Source: Pseudomonas iridis | GTDB taxonomy: Bacteria; Pseudomonadota; Gammaproteobacteria; Pseudomonadales; Pseudomonadaceae | Length of the DNA: 64,000 bases | Direction of reading: 5' to 3' | Assembly (NCBI RefSeq): GCF_017980685.1 | Contig: NZ_JACXXO010000011.1 | Location: 116,939 to 180,938, forward strand | In this document: positions 8,487 to 17,271 of the stretch, one piece after another | Numbering within the stretch: position 1 is the first letter of the stretch | How the letters are laid out: each line of letters begins with the position of its first letter | Position numbers and translations under genes: made by a program | Notes under the pieces: model-generated | What the model was told of the DNA's origin: nothing | The model's database searches: none | Seen by the model: the letters and a program-made list of their open reading frames with translations, nothing else

Positions 8487-9032
8487 ATGTCCACAATGAT
8501 ACGTCCGGCCCTGAGCCTGCTGGTGCTGATGACCCTGGTCACCGGCGTTGCCTATCCGCTGGTCGTCACGGGCGTCGCGCAGGTCGCGTTTCCCGAGCAG
8601 GCCAACGGTAGCCTGGTGCACGACGCCGCCGGCAAAGTCCGCGGTTCATCGCAGATCGCCCAGGATTTCGTCGGCGATGCATGGTTCCATCCGCGCCCAT
8701 CGGCCGGCGCCTTTGCCACTGTTTCCAGTAGCGCAAGCAACCTGGCGCCGAGCAATCCGGCACTGGCCACCCGCGTAATCGACGACGCGAACAAGTTGCA
8801 GGTTCCAGGTCAAGGCCCGGTGCCGCTGGCGCTGCTGACTACTTCCGGCAGCGGCCTCGATCCGCACTTGCCTCCGGCGGCAATTGCCTATCAACTGGCG
8901 CGTGTCGCGCAAGCACGTAACCTGCCGGTATCGACCGTGCAGTAACTGCTTGATGCGCAAATCGAGCGGCCGCTGGTGGGGCCGCCGGTGGTGAATGTGC
9001 TTGAGTTGAATATGGCACTGGAAAAACTCTGA
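8487..9032 (+). pseudogene. kdpC: KdpC, potassium ATPase subunit C, interrupted by an in-frame stop
   Basis: Read from MSTMIRPALSLLVLMTLVTG, the frame encodes one N-terminal membrane helix and the periplasmic KdpC domain (WFHPRPSA, NLAPSNPAL and SGLDPHLPPAAIAYQ motifs). It reaches TAA at 8943-8945, codon 153. Beyond the stop the same frame continues for 28 codons with the conserved KdpC ending (PPVVNVLELNMALEKL) to TGA at 9030-9032. Without the TAA the product would be 181 residues, the normal length. CAA to TAA is the simplest cause. KdpC is required for Kdp pump assembly, so transport by this Kdp is probably impaired unless the stop is suppressed or is a sequence error. Confidence 0.85.
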
Positions 9033-9048
9033 ATCGGCGGCGCGGCCA

Positions 9049-9113
9049 TTCGCGAGCAGGCTCGCTCCCACAGGGGACTGCATACTCCTCGTGGGAGCGA
9101 GCCTGCTCGCGAA
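9049..9113. repeat. REP-like palindromic repeat between kdpC and kdpD
   Basis: Perfect 23-base inverted arms (TTCGCGAGCAGGCTCGCTCC start; complement at 9091-9113) around a 19-base spacer. Same family as 4172-4235. It separates the pump genes from the sensor gene. Confidence 0.85.
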
Positions 9114-9162
9114 GAGGGCCACTAGAACACTGCATAACCATCAGCAAGAGAGAACTTCAAGC

Positions 9163-11814
9163 ATGAGCGACTCCGGCCGCGCCGACGCACTGTTAGCAGA
9201 CCTGCCCCGCGACGGCCGAGGCCGGCTCAAGGTTTTCCTTGGCGCCGCGCCCGGTGTCGGCAAGACCTACGCCATGCTCCAGGCCGCCCATACCCAACTG
9301 CGCCAAGGTGTGAAAGTCATCGCCGGCGTCGTTGAAACCCACGGCCGTGCCGAAACCGAAGCGTTGCTCGGCGGCTTGCCGCAGCAGCCTCTGGTGCGCT
9401 CGGAATACCGTGGCGTGATGCTCGAAGAAATGGACCTCGACGGCCTCCTCGCCGCCAAACCGAAGCTGGTGCTGGTCGATGAACTGGCCCACAGCAACGC
9501 CCCAGGCAGTCGTCATGCGAAACGCTGGCAAGACATTCAGGAACTGCTCTCGGCCGGCATCGACGTTTACACCACGGTCAACGTCCAGCACCTCGAAAGC
9601 CTCAACGATCAGGTGCGCGGCATTACCGGCGTGCAGGTGCGCGAAACCCTGCCGGACTGGGTGCTGCAAGAAGCCTTTGAGTTGTTGCTGATCGACCTGC
9701 CGCCGCGCGAATTGCTCGAGCGGCTGCGCGAAGGCAAGGTCTATGTGCCGGAGCAGGCGCGGGCGGCGATCGATGCATTTTTCACCCAGACCAACCTCAC
9801 CGCATTGCGCGAACTGGCGATGCAAACGGCAGCGGCGCAAGTCGATAACGACCTCGCCCAAGGCTATCGCCAAATGGGTCAGGCCGCGCCGGCGGTGCGC
9901 GGGCGTTTGCTGGTCGGCATTGATGGTGATGCCCAGGCCGAGCGTCTCGTGCGTCACGCCAGTCGCGTTGCACAGCGTCGGCATCTGCCTTGGAGTCTGG
10001 TGCACGTCGACAACGGCAGCGTGCGCGACGAGCAATCACGTTTGCGTCTGCAAAGTGCTCAGCAACTCGCCGAACGCCTCGGTGGCGAAGTGGTGTTGCT
10101 GCGCGCCGGCGAGGTGGCGAAAACCCTGATCCAGCATGCTTCCGAGCGCCGCGCGAGTCTGGTGCTGGTGGGCCAGTCCCGGCCACGACTGCGCCGTCGT
10201 CTGTTCGGGGGAGGGCTGGCCGCGCGGTTGTTGCGTCAGGCTCATGGGCTGGAAATCAACGTCCTCGACAGCGATCAACAACAGGATCAACCGCGTACTC
10301 GAAATCCACTGACACTGGTTTGGTTCGACTACATGCTGGCGCTGGTTGCCACTGTGTTGGCCACTGCACTGGCGTGGGCAGTGTCGAGTGTGTTGCCGCT
10401 GCCGAACATCTCGCTGGTGTTCCTGGCGGCCGTGTTGCTGGTGGCGGTGCGCAGCAGTCTCGGCCCGGCGCTGGCCTGTGCGGCGTTATCGTTTCTGACC
10501 TACGATTTTTTGTTCATTCCGCCAAATTTTTCGTTCAGCATCCAGCGCGAAGAAGACGTGCTGACCTTGCTGTTCTTTCTGTTGATGGCGGCGCTCACTG
10601 GCAATCTGGCTGCTCGTCAGCGTCGGCAATTGCAGGCGTTGCGCGACACTCAGGAAGAAACCTCCGAGCTGCTCGACCTGTCGCGCAAACTCACCGCCGC
10701 CACCGACCGCCAGGCCGTGGTCAATGCTGCCGCGCAGCACCTCAATGGCTGGAGCGATCTGCAAATCTGCTTGCTCAATCGCGACGGGCAGGCTGGCTGG
10801 AAAGTTGAAACCGGTGGGCCGCTGCAATTCACCGAGTCCGAACGCGCTGCCGCCGATTGGGCCTGGCAGCACGATCAACCGGCCGGTGTGGGTACCGGCA
10901 CGCTGCCGTTCGGTCGCTGGTGGTGGTGGCCGCTGTCGGTCGAGGACGGTCCGCTGGCGCTGCTCGGGGTGTGCGCCAAAGAGGGCCAGACCTTGAGCGG
11001 CCAGCGTCGCCGCTTGCTCACCGCGCTCAGTCAGCCACTGGCACAGGCGTTGGCTCGCGCGCAGTTGGCGGATGATCTGGAAGCGGCGCGCTTGCACGGC
11101 GAAACCGAGCAATTGCGCAGCGCGCTGCTGGCCTCGGTTTCCCATGATTTGCGCACGCCGCTGACGTCCATGCGTGGCAGCATCGACAGCCTGTTGGCCC
11201 TCGGCGAAGCGATCCCGCTGGAGGATCGCCGCGAGCTGCTCGAAGGCACCCGTGATGAAGCCGAACGCCTCGACCGCTACATCCAGAACCTGCTCGACAT
11301 GACGCGCCTGGGCCATGGCGCGCTGAAACTCGCGCGCGACTGGGTGTCGCCGGCCGATATCGTCGGCAGTTCGCTCAATCGTCTGCGCGCAGTGCTCGCG
11401 CCGTTGCAGGTCAGCACCGAGGTGCCGGCCGAGTTGCCGTTGCTATACGTGCACGCGGCGTTGATCGAGCAGGCGCTGGTCAATGTGCTGGAAAACGCCG
11501 CGCGTTTCTCGCCACCCAACGGCCGATTGCAGTTGAATGCCGGCGCGAACGACAACGAAATTTACTTCTCGGTCAGCGACGAAGGACCGGGGATTCCCGA
11601 AGACGAGCGGGCGAAGATTTTCGATATGTTCTACACCGCCGCACGCGGTGATCGCGGCGGCCAGGGCACCGGCCTCGGCCTGGCGATTTGTCAGGGCATG
11701 GTCGGTGCGCATGGCGGACGAATCAGCGTTGCCGATGGCATTGACGGGCGCGGCACCTGCATCACCTTGCACTTGCCATTGCAGGCGCAACCGGGGATGG
11801 ACGATGAAGCCTGA
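9163..11814 (+). CDS. kdpD: Osmosensitive K+ channel sensor histidine kinase KdpD
   Basis: The 883-residue kinase senses low potassium and phosphorylates KdpE. In order it has the N-terminal KdpD domain with a Walker A (GAAPGVGKTYAM, about residue 24), a Usp-like domain (about 250-370), four closely spaced membrane helices (about 400-490), a GAF-like region, the H-box SVSHDLRTPLTS (about 660), and an HATPase domain ending in GTGLGLAI. The start was set at MSDSGRADALL, behind AGAGAGAA, rather than further upstream inside the repeat. All phosphotransfer motifs are intact, so signalling may persist although kdpC is broken. Confidence 0.95.
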   Translation: MSDSGRADALLADLPRDGRGRLKVFLGAAPGVGKTYAMLQAAHTQLRQGVKVIAGVVETHGRAETEALLGGLPQQPLVRSEYRGVMLEEMDLDGLLAAKPKLVLVDELAHSNAPGSRHAKRWQDIQELLSAGIDVYTTVNVQHLESLNDQVRGITGVQVRETLPDWVLQEAFELLLIDLPPRELLERLREGKVYVPEQARAAIDAFFTQTNLTALRELAMQTAAAQVDNDLAQGYRQMGQAAPAVRGRLLVGIDGDAQAERLVRHASRVAQRRHLPWSLVHVDNGSVRDEQSRLRLQSAQQLAERLGGEVVLLRAGEVAKTLIQHASERRASLVLVGQSRPRLRRRLFGGGLAARLLRQAHGLEINVLDSDQQQDQPRTRNPLTLVWFDYMLALVATVLATALAWAVSSVLPLPNISLVFLAAVLLVAVRSSLGPALACAALSFLTYDFLFIPPNFSFSIQREEDVLTLLFFLLMAALTGNLAARQRRQLQALRDTQEETSELLDLSRKLTAATDRQAVVNAAAQHLNGWSDLQICLLNRDGQAGWKVETGGPLQFTESERAAADWAWQHDQPAGVGTGTLPFGRWWWWPLSVEDGPLALLGVCAKEGQTLSGQRRRLLTALSQPLAQALARAQLADDLEAARLHGETEQLRSALLASVSHDLRTPLTSMRGSIDSLLALGEAIPLEDRRELLEGTRDEAERLDRYIQNLLDMTRLGHGALKLARDWVSPADIVGSSLNRLRAVLAPLQVSTEVPAELPLLYVHAALIEQALVNVLENAARFSPPNGRLQLNAGANDNEIYFSVSDEGPGIPEDERAKIFDMFYTAARGDRGGQGTGLGLAICQGMVGAHGGRISVADGIDGRGTCITLHLPLQAQPGMDDEA

Positions 11815-11862
11815 ATCCGACTGCGCTACTCTCTTGCCAATCTTTTGTGTTGATGTGAATTC

Positions 11863-12558
11863 ATGAGCCAGACCGCGACCATTTTGGTCATCGACGACGA
11901 ACCGCAGATCCGCAAGTTCCTGCGCATCAGCCTCGTTTCACAAGGCTACAAAGTGCTCGAGGCCGGCACCGGCGCCGAGGGTCTGGCGCAAGCCGCGCTG
12001 AATAAACCGGACCTGCTGGTGCTCGACCTCGGCCTGCCGGACATGGACGGCCAGCAAGTGCTGCGCGAATTTCGCGAGTGGGCCACGGCGCCGGTGCTGG
12101 TGCTGTCGGTGCGCGCCAGCGAAGGGCAGAAGGTCGAGGCATTGGACGGTGGCGCCAACGACTACGTGACCAAACCGTTCGGCATTCAGGAGTTTCTGGC
12201 GCGGGTGCGCGCGTTGTTGCGTCAGGCGCCAGTGGGAGAAGCGCAGCAGGCAGCGCTGAATTTCGGCCCGCTGACGGTGGACCTGGCCTATCGACGGGTA
12301 TTGCTTGATGGCGTCGAAGTGGCCCTGACGCGCAAGGAATATGCGGTGCTGGCACAACTGGCGCGGCATCCGGGGCGGGTGATCACCCAGCAGCAATTGC
12401 TCAAGGATATCTGGGGGCCGACGCACACCGAGGACAGTCATTACCTGCGGATCGTGGTCGGGCATTTGCGCCAGAAACTGGCGGATGATCCGACGCGGCC
12501 GCGGTTTATTGTGACGGAGGCGGGGGTTGGTTATCGCTTGATGGAGGGAGCGAACTGA
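11863..12558 (+). CDS. kdpE: Response regulator KdpE
   Basis: A 231-residue OmpR/PhoB-type regulator. The receiver domain (residues 1-120) shows the acidic pocket DDEP, the phosphorylated Asp in LLVLDLGLPDMDG and the Lys of VTKPF. The C-terminal winged helix ends in the typical TEAGVGYRL. Phospho-KdpE activates kdpFABC. The gene follows kdpD by 48 bases on the same strand and completes the kdpFABC-DE cluster. A likely KdpE site lies upstream of kdpF. Confidence 0.95.
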   Translation: MSQTATILVIDDEPQIRKFLRISLVSQGYKVLEAGTGAEGLAQAALNKPDLLVLDLGLPDMDGQQVLREFREWATAPVLVLSVRASEGQKVEALDGGANDYVTKPFGIQEFLARVRALLRQAPVGEAQQAALNFGPLTVDLAYRRVLLDGVEVALTRKEYAVLAQLARHPGRVITQQQLLKDIWGPTHTEDSHYLRIVVGHLRQKLADDPTRPRFIVTEAGVGYRLMEGAN

Positions 12559-12740
12559 CTCTGTACTGACGGTTGGCAGATTTCATCTGCGTGCTTTTGG
12601 CACATACCATTGGTCGGGACTGTCATTTCTATCAGGTGCCAAGGGGCAGCCAGCGACTGTAGGTTTCTTTGGCCGAGTTCGCCAACGAAAGCTCCCTGGA
12701 GACTCGGTAATCAACTTTCGGTTATCGGCACGGAGTGCTT

Positions 12741-13331
12741 ATGGACAACCTCAAAAAATTCGAAATGGATGAATCTTCTGTTTCCATTACTGGATCAGCT
12801 CATTCGTTACAGGCGCATTCCGCTTTAATGCCTGAAGCTTCGGCAGATACGACTTATCAGCGTCAGCCTGTCGTCGGTAAAAAACCCTATAGCTTCAAAG
12901 TCGATAACTCTCGCGTTGCTCATGTCGATGATCAAGGGCTGGTCACTGCCTTGAGTGCGGGACAGGTGACGGTGACCGCCACTGATGCGAATGGCGAGCA
13001 GAAGAGTTACCTGGTGAGCATCCCCAAGGGTAATCGCTATTTCTTTTTCGGCTCCGGCCAATTGAGCAGCTTGCAAGCTGATGCGAACCGCGAAAGAGTC
13101 AGGCTGGCAGATATCAATGAGTTAAGAATTCTTCACCAGCGCTTTGGCTATGCGTGGCCATTGAATAACGGACAGTTCTGGTCGACGACGGGATCTGCGG
13201 ATAATCCAGAGCCTCCTCCTCCTCGTCCCATTGAAACTGGAATCAACGTGTACACGAAGAATATGAAAAACGGTGCTGAGCAGACAAATGACACGGGTCA
13301 CGTCTTTGAAGCACTGGGTAGGAATCTTTAA
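12741..13331 (+). CDS. Hypothetical protein with one bacterial Ig-like (Big_2) domain
   Basis: A 196-residue protein without a signal peptide or membrane helix. Residues about 40-95 form a Big_2-like repeat: KPYSFKVDNSRVAHVDDQGL is followed by VTALSAGQVTVTATDANG, the pattern of surface or phage-tail Ig domains. A second half (SLQADANRERVRLADINELR, then a Pro-rich PEPPPPRP linker) is not recognised. The ATG chosen follows GGAG; a GTG two codons upstream is possible. Lower GC and more AT-rich codons than neighbours (AAA, AAT, TTT) hint at acquisition. It stands alone between kdpE and a convergent patatin gene. Role unknown; secretion would need a route not visible here. Confidence 0.65.
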   Translation: MDNLKKFEMDESSVSITGSAHSLQAHSALMPEASADTTYQRQPVVGKKPYSFKVDNSRVAHVDDQGLVTALSAGQVTVTATDANGEQKSYLVSIPKGNRYFFFGSGQLSSLQADANRERVRLADINELRILHQRFGYAWPLNNGQFWSTTGSADNPEPPPPRPIETGINVYTKNMKNGAEQTNDTGHVFEALGRNL

Positions 13332-13361
13332 AGGTTTGGATTCAGCGCACCGAGGCTGATT

Positions 13362-13386
13362 CAGGGAGCTGATTACCAGCTCCCTG
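13362..13386 (+). terminator. Hairpin between the Ig-like gene and the patatin gene
   Basis: Perfect inverted repeat CAGGGAGCT-gattacc-AGCTCCCTG 30 bases after the Ig-like stop. No T-tract follows, so it is a weak or factor-assisted terminator at best. Confidence 0.4.
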
Positions 13387-13429
13387 CGCGCTGCATGCAT
13401 CGAGGATATCTACGCTGATGTGGGCGCAC

Positions 13430-14467
13430 TCAGCCTTGCTCGCTTTCATACCGATCCAAAGTATCCCGAGCAATTTCCCTTCCCAGCGCGATCAACTCCG
13501 GCGCCTTGTAAAACTCGAAAAACCGGCACACCCGCTTCGGCACGTTGATCAGGATGTCCGGCGGATACCCGGCAATCTTGTACTGCGCCAACGAGGTCTG
13601 CATCACCTCGAAACTCTGGTTGATCAAGTCCAGCAATGACGCCGGCCCCACGTTATCGATGATGAATGAACCGGTCGCGGATTTCGGTGCGCCTTCACGC
13701 TCCGGGGCGGCTGCCGGTTGCTGGTTTTCCGGTTCGGCGCCTTCAATCCAGGGATTGATTTCAGCGGCCTGCGCGCGCAGCGCTTCCTGTTCCAGTTTCA
13801 ACATTTTCTCGGCCTGGGTGCGACGGAACGGCATCTTCGAACCGAGCGAATTGATCAGGCTGTCGAACCGCGAGCGGAAGGCCGGCGGGCGCTGGATCAC
13901 CGGTAACTTGTAATGCCGCTGGTTGGTCGAGTTGAGATTGACCGCGATGATCAGATCGCAATGACTCGACACCACCGGCACGATCGGCAGCGGGTTGAGA
14001 ATCCCGCCGTCAACCAGCATCCGGTTGCCTTGCATCACCGGGGTGAACAGGCTGGGAATCGCCGCCGAGGCGCGCATGGCCTGATGCAGGCAGCCCTCCT
14101 GAAACCAGATCTCCTGCTGGTTGGTGAGGTCGGCGGCGACTGCGGTGTAAGGAATACGCAGGTCTTCAATGTTGATATCGCCGACGATCTTGCGGATCTG
14201 GCCGAAGACCTTTTCACCGCGAATCGCGCCGAGACGGAAACTCACGTCCACCAGGCGCAGCACGTCAAGGTAATCCAGGCTTTCGATCCAGTTCTTGTAT
14301 TCATCGAGCTTGCCGGCGGCGTAGATCCCGCCAACCACCGCGCCCATCGAACAACCGGCAATACAGGCGATGTCATAACCGCGTCGTTCGATCTCTTCAA
14401 TGACTCCGATATGGGCGTAACCCCGGGCGCCACCGGAGCCCAGCACCAGTGCGACACGCTTTTTCAT
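13430..14467 (-). CDS. Patatin-like phospholipase family protein (RssA-like)
   Basis: A 345-residue lipid acyl hydrolase-like protein. The oxyanion loop VLGSGGARGYAH (residues 7-18), the nucleophile elbow GCSMG (Ser in GxSxG, about residue 41) and the catalytic DGG (VDGGILNPLP, about residue 155) give the Ser-Asp dyad of patatins. The C-terminal third is charged and helical and carries a low-complexity EPENQQPAAAPEREG stretch. The start MKKRVALVLG is preceded by GGGAGGAA; the longer frame is rejected. Substrate is unknown, with membrane phospholipids the family default. It is transcribed alone on the minus strand. Confidence 0.85.
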   Translation of the reverse strand: MKKRVALVLGSGGARGYAHIGVIEEIERRGYDIACIAGCSMGAVVGGIYAAGKLDEYKNWIESLDYLDVLRLVDVSFRLGAIRGEKVFGQIRKIVGDINIEDLRIPYTAVAADLTNQQEIWFQEGCLHQAMRASAAIPSLFTPVMQGNRMLVDGGILNPLPIVPVVSSHCDLIIAVNLNSTNQRHYKLPVIQRPPAFRSRFDSLINSLGSKMPFRRTQAEKMLKLEQEALRAQAAEINPWIEGAEPENQQPAAAPEREGAPKSATGSFIIDNVGPASLLDLINQSFEVMQTSLAQYKIAGYPPDILINVPKRVCRFFEFYKAPELIALGREIARDTLDRYESEQG

Positions 14468-14683
14468 CAAACTTCCTCCCGACAAGGTTGCACAATGCAC
14501 CCATCGGGCAGGGGGCTCAATCGCCGAGGTCGTTCAGCGCGCCGATGACGTCGTTTTTTCGATACTGTTTGACCACTCGGCGCTATCCTCTGGCCATCGC
14601 CTATTCATGGGGCGGCAAGGCACTTTTTCGCAGCCTTATCGTCTTACCTGCACGACTGTTGACCTATCTTTGAGGTGTGAGTG

Positions 14684-14962
14684 ATGAAAGCCTGGATCTG
14701 TGTACCGTTGTTGGCCCTGGCATTGGCCGGTTGCGCCGGTAAAACCGCTTACCGCGACAGCTGCGGCAGCCAGCTCGACACCGCGTGGCATGAGCTGGAC
14801 CTGGCCAAGGCCGAAGGCTTTGCCGGCACCGTGAGTTATTCCAAAGCGCTGTCATTGCTGACGGCCGCCAAGACCCAGCAACAATTCGAAGGCTTCGAAG
14901 GCTGTGCGAACAAGGCCGAGAAGGCGCGTTTCTATATTCGCGAATCCCGCGCCGGCCGCTAA
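14684..14962 (+). CDS. Small outer-membrane-type lipoprotein of unknown function
   Basis: A 92-residue precursor with a short positive start, a hydrophobic stretch and a lipobox LALAGC (Cys at about residue 18), so the mature protein is a lipid-anchored domain of about 75 residues. It has three further Cys and a predicted helical body (SQLDTAWHELDLAKAEGFAG). A GTG one codon earlier is a less likely start. No named domain was recognised, although similar proteins are common in Pseudomonas. It lies 80 bases upstream of a CHAD-domain gene on the same strand and may be co-transcribed with it. Confidence 0.75.
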   Translation: MKAWICVPLLALALAGCAGKTAYRDSCGSQLDTAWHELDLAKAEGFAGTVSYSKALSLLTAAKTQQQFEGFEGCANKAEKARFYIRESRAGR

Positions 14963-15042
14963 GCTGCTGACTTGGCACAAGTCGGCTGAGGCTGTGACAT
15001 TGCAGACTCAGTCGACAGGCTTTTTGAATCAGGGAGCAAGTG

Positions 15043-15807
15043 ATGTCTGCGTTGGTTGACGGCTTGGTGGCTCATGTCCTGAGCCTGGAAGTACGATTGC
15101 TGGCCTGTCAGGCGCGCCTCACCGCGCGTACCGACCCTGAGGCGCTGCACGATCTGCGCACCACAGTGCGACGCTTGCGCAGCCTGTTGCGGCCGTTGCG
15201 CGGCTTGCCGGGTGTCGAGCAACTGGAAGACGCAGCGTCGGCGGTCGGCCAGTTGACCACGCCGTGGCGTGATCGCGAAGTGCTGGCGGCGTATCTGCTC
15301 GAACACGATCAACCCGAAGCCGCCCAGCGACGCATGGCGCAGATGGCCGAAGCCTACCCGGCGCTGGCGGCGAGCCAGGAAGTGGCCTCGCTGCTGATGA
15401 TCCTCGACGCTTTCCCGCGCTTCTTGCGTGCCTCGCAGCGTCAGGGCCTGCTCAAGCGTCTGGGTAAGCGCATCGAAAAACGCCTCGGCAAACAATGGGA
15501 AAAACTCGACGAAGCGCTGCACGATCCGGCCCATGACCGGCATCGTCTGCGCCTGCTGATCAAGCGTGTGCGTTATGGCATCGAAGCCTATCCCGAACTG
15601 GATCGCTTGCCCGAGTCAACGCTGGAACGGCTGAAGTCCGCGCAAGGGGCTTTGGGTGATTGGCACGATTGCTGGCAGTGGCTGGCGCGGGCCGAGCTGG
15701 AACCGGACCTGCAGCCATGTGTCGCGACCTGGCAGGCGACCATGATCAAGTCTGAAGCCAAGGCCGATCGGGTGCTCGAAAAGCTCAGTTCTTCCTGCTT
15801 TAAATAA
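15043..15807 (+). CDS. CHAD domain-containing protein
   Basis: The 254-residue protein is one CHAD domain (conserved histidine alpha-helical domain), seen in the repeated basic helices HDLRTTVRRLRSLLRPLRG (about residues 40-60) and HRLRLLIKRVRYGIEAY (about residues 166-182), each with the His-x-x-Arg/Lys pattern. CHAD domains bind inorganic polyphosphate and sit on polyphosphate granules. No CYTH triphosphatase partner domain is present. GGGAG precedes the ATG; the frame could also open at a GTG one codon upstream. A perfect palindrome follows 13 bases after the stop. Confidence 0.85.
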   Translation: MSALVDGLVAHVLSLEVRLLACQARLTARTDPEALHDLRTTVRRLRSLLRPLRGLPGVEQLEDAASAVGQLTTPWRDREVLAAYLLEHDQPEAAQRRMAQMAEAYPALAASQEVASLLMILDAFPRFLRASQRQGLLKRLGKRIEKRLGKQWEKLDEALHDPAHDRHRLRLLIKRVRYGIEAYPELDRLPESTLERLKSAQGALGDWHDCWQWLARAELEPDLQPCVATWQATMIKSEAKADRVLEKLSSSCFK

Positions 15808-15820
15808 TCCCGCAATCTCC

Positions 15821-15867
15821 CTGTAGGAGCTGCCGAAGGCTCGGGCCGCGATCGGCAGCTCCTACAG
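15821..15867. repeat. Palindromic repeat, GGAGCTGCCG family
   Basis: Perfect 16-base arms CTGTAGGAGCTGCCGA / TCGGCAGCTCCTACAG with a 15-base loop. It shares the TAGGAGCTGCCGAAGGCT core with elements at 18859, 46041, 49105 and 53956 and is related to 38743. It may help end transcription of the CHAD gene. Confidence 0.85.
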
Positions 15868-15995
15868 GAGTTTTTCATTGTGTTTGAAATCAGTGTAAGG
15901 CCTATCTGTCTGCCCATTTGACCGGAATAGACGCTGCGGTGCTCTGCGTGGCTGGTTAAGATCCCCGCATTCATTTTTCGTTTTTTGAGGTTGTC

Positions 15996-16790
15996 ATGCG
16001 CTTTAGCGATCTGCTTGATGCGGTCCGTCGTGACTCGACGCTGACTATCCCTGCCGAATGGGGTCAGGGCCGCGCGAGTTTCGGTGGCCTGGTGGCTGCG
16101 CTGCAATACGAGGCCATGCGCGCCAGGGTGCCGGCGGATCGCCCGGTGCGTTCGCTGGCGATCACCTTTGTCGGCCCGGTCGAGCCCGAAGTGCCGGTGC
16201 AATTCGAAGTTGATGTTCTGCGAGAAGGCAAAGCCGTCAGCCAGGTGCTGGGCCGGGCGATGCAGAACGGTCAGGTGGTGACGATCGTCCAGGGCAGCTT
16301 TGGTGCCTCACGACCATCAGAGGTAGCGGTTGAAGCGTATCCCGCGCCGCAAATGAAGCACTGGGACGAATGCCAGGAGTTGCCGTACATCAAAGGCGTG
16401 ACCCCGGAGTTCATGCGCCACCTGGCGATGCGCTGGACCAACGGCGGCATGCCGTTCACCGGCACCCCATCGCGGCTGATGGGCGGTTGGGTACGTCTGC
16501 GTGGGGATGTGAAAGAAGAGCCGGTCAGTGAGGCGCATCTGCTGGCGCTGGTGGATGCGTGGCCACCCGCGCTGTTGCCGTATCTGAAGAAGCCTGCACC
16601 GGGCAGCACGTTGACCTGGACCATCGAATTCGTTCAGCCGCTACGCGACTTGAGTACGCTGGACTGGTGCCAATATCTGGCAGACATCGAGTACGCCGCA
16701 GACGGTTACGGTCATGTCGCCGCCAAGCTGTGGAGCGCGCAAGGGGAACTGATCGCCATGAGTCGCCAGACTGTCACGATCTTTGCCTGA
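15996..16790 (+). CDS. Acyl-CoA thioesterase, double hot-dog (TesB-like) family
   Basis: A 264-residue protein of the 4HBT_3/TesB-like thioesterase family, which hydrolyses acyl-CoA to fatty acid and CoA. The N-terminal hot dog shows WGQGRASFGGLVAALQYEAM (the GG-containing helix of the fold) and the strand RSLAITFVGPVEP. The C-terminal hot dog shows a helix with LLALVDAWPPALLPYL and a strand pair STLTWTIEFVQPL. The start MRFSDLLD follows a TTTTTTGAGG stretch, and GAGG serves as ribosome site. It converges on a short Mpo1-like gene. Chain-length preference cannot be read. Confidence 0.8.
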   Translation: MRFSDLLDAVRRDSTLTIPAEWGQGRASFGGLVAALQYEAMRARVPADRPVRSLAITFVGPVEPEVPVQFEVDVLREGKAVSQVLGRAMQNGQVVTIVQGSFGASRPSEVAVEAYPAPQMKHWDECQELPYIKGVTPEFMRHLAMRWTNGGMPFTGTPSRLMGGWVRLRGDVKEEPVSEAHLLALVDAWPPALLPYLKKPAPGSTLTWTIEFVQPLRDLSTLDWCQYLADIEYAADGYGHVAAKLWSAQGELIAMSRQTVTIFA

Positions 16791-16810
16791 CTCGATGCCG
16801 ACGGTGGCGC

Positions 16811-17044
16811 TCACGCTTCCAGGTGGTGGCCGTGGCGCTGTAAACCCAGCGCCGCGACGATGCCAATCACACCGATGGCCACGCTGACCAGGCTCAGACT
16901 GAACACGCCGGAAACGATCAACAGAAACGCCACGATGAACAACGGCACTGCGATCAAGTGCAGCACCTGATGGGTCGGATGCTGGTGATTGCCCGGGTGC
17001 GCGCGCCATTGCCACGCGGGAAGGTTGGGGTGACGTTTGCCCAT
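16811..17044 (-). CDS. Mpo1-like (DUF962-type) small membrane protein
   Basis: A 77-residue protein with a His-rich N-terminus (GKRHPNLPAWQWRAHPGNHQ) and two predicted membrane helices (about residues 30-70). The asparagine/histidine arrangement before helix 1 (NHQHPTHQVLHL) resembles the Mpo1/DUF962 family, whose yeast member is an iron-dependent 2-hydroxy fatty acid dioxygenase. This protein is shorter than the classic family, so the enzymatic role is uncertain. The start was fixed by a GAGGAG site eight bases before MGKRH. A long palindromic repeat lies upstream at 17173-17268. Confidence 0.6.
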   Translation of the reverse strand: MGKRHPNLPAWQWRAHPGNHQHPTHQVLHLIAVPLFIVAFLLIVSGVFSLSLVSVAIGVIGIVAALGLQRHGHHLEA

Positions 17045-17172
17045 GTCTGCTACTCCTCGATCCGTGTTGAACACATGGCTGAAGAATAGGCCGGGGCGTG
17101 AAGGGCGGCGAATCAAGCTTGGCTATGAACGCGATAGGCTTCATCGCAGGAATTGATATTGACCGGGCTGAC

Positions 17173-17268
17173 GCCATCGCGGGCAAGCCCGCTCCCACAG
17201 GATTGAGCGATGCCCACTAATTTGTGTCCGCTAAAGACCCCTGTGGGAGCGGGCTTGCCCGCGATGGG
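17173..17268. repeat. REP-like palindromic repeat (GCCCGCTCCCAC type)
   Basis: Arms of about 28 bases at 17173-17200 and 17241-17268, starting GCCATCGCGGGCAAGCCCGC and mirrored nearly perfectly, enclose 40 bases. The right arm touches the 3' end of the chemoreceptor gene. Confidence 0.85.
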
Positions 17269-17271
17269 CCC

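Noticed and set aside
6535..8496. 653-codon minus-strand frame over kdpB
   Set aside because: Gln/Arg/His-rich translation typical of an antisense frame; overlaps an intact P-type ATPase.
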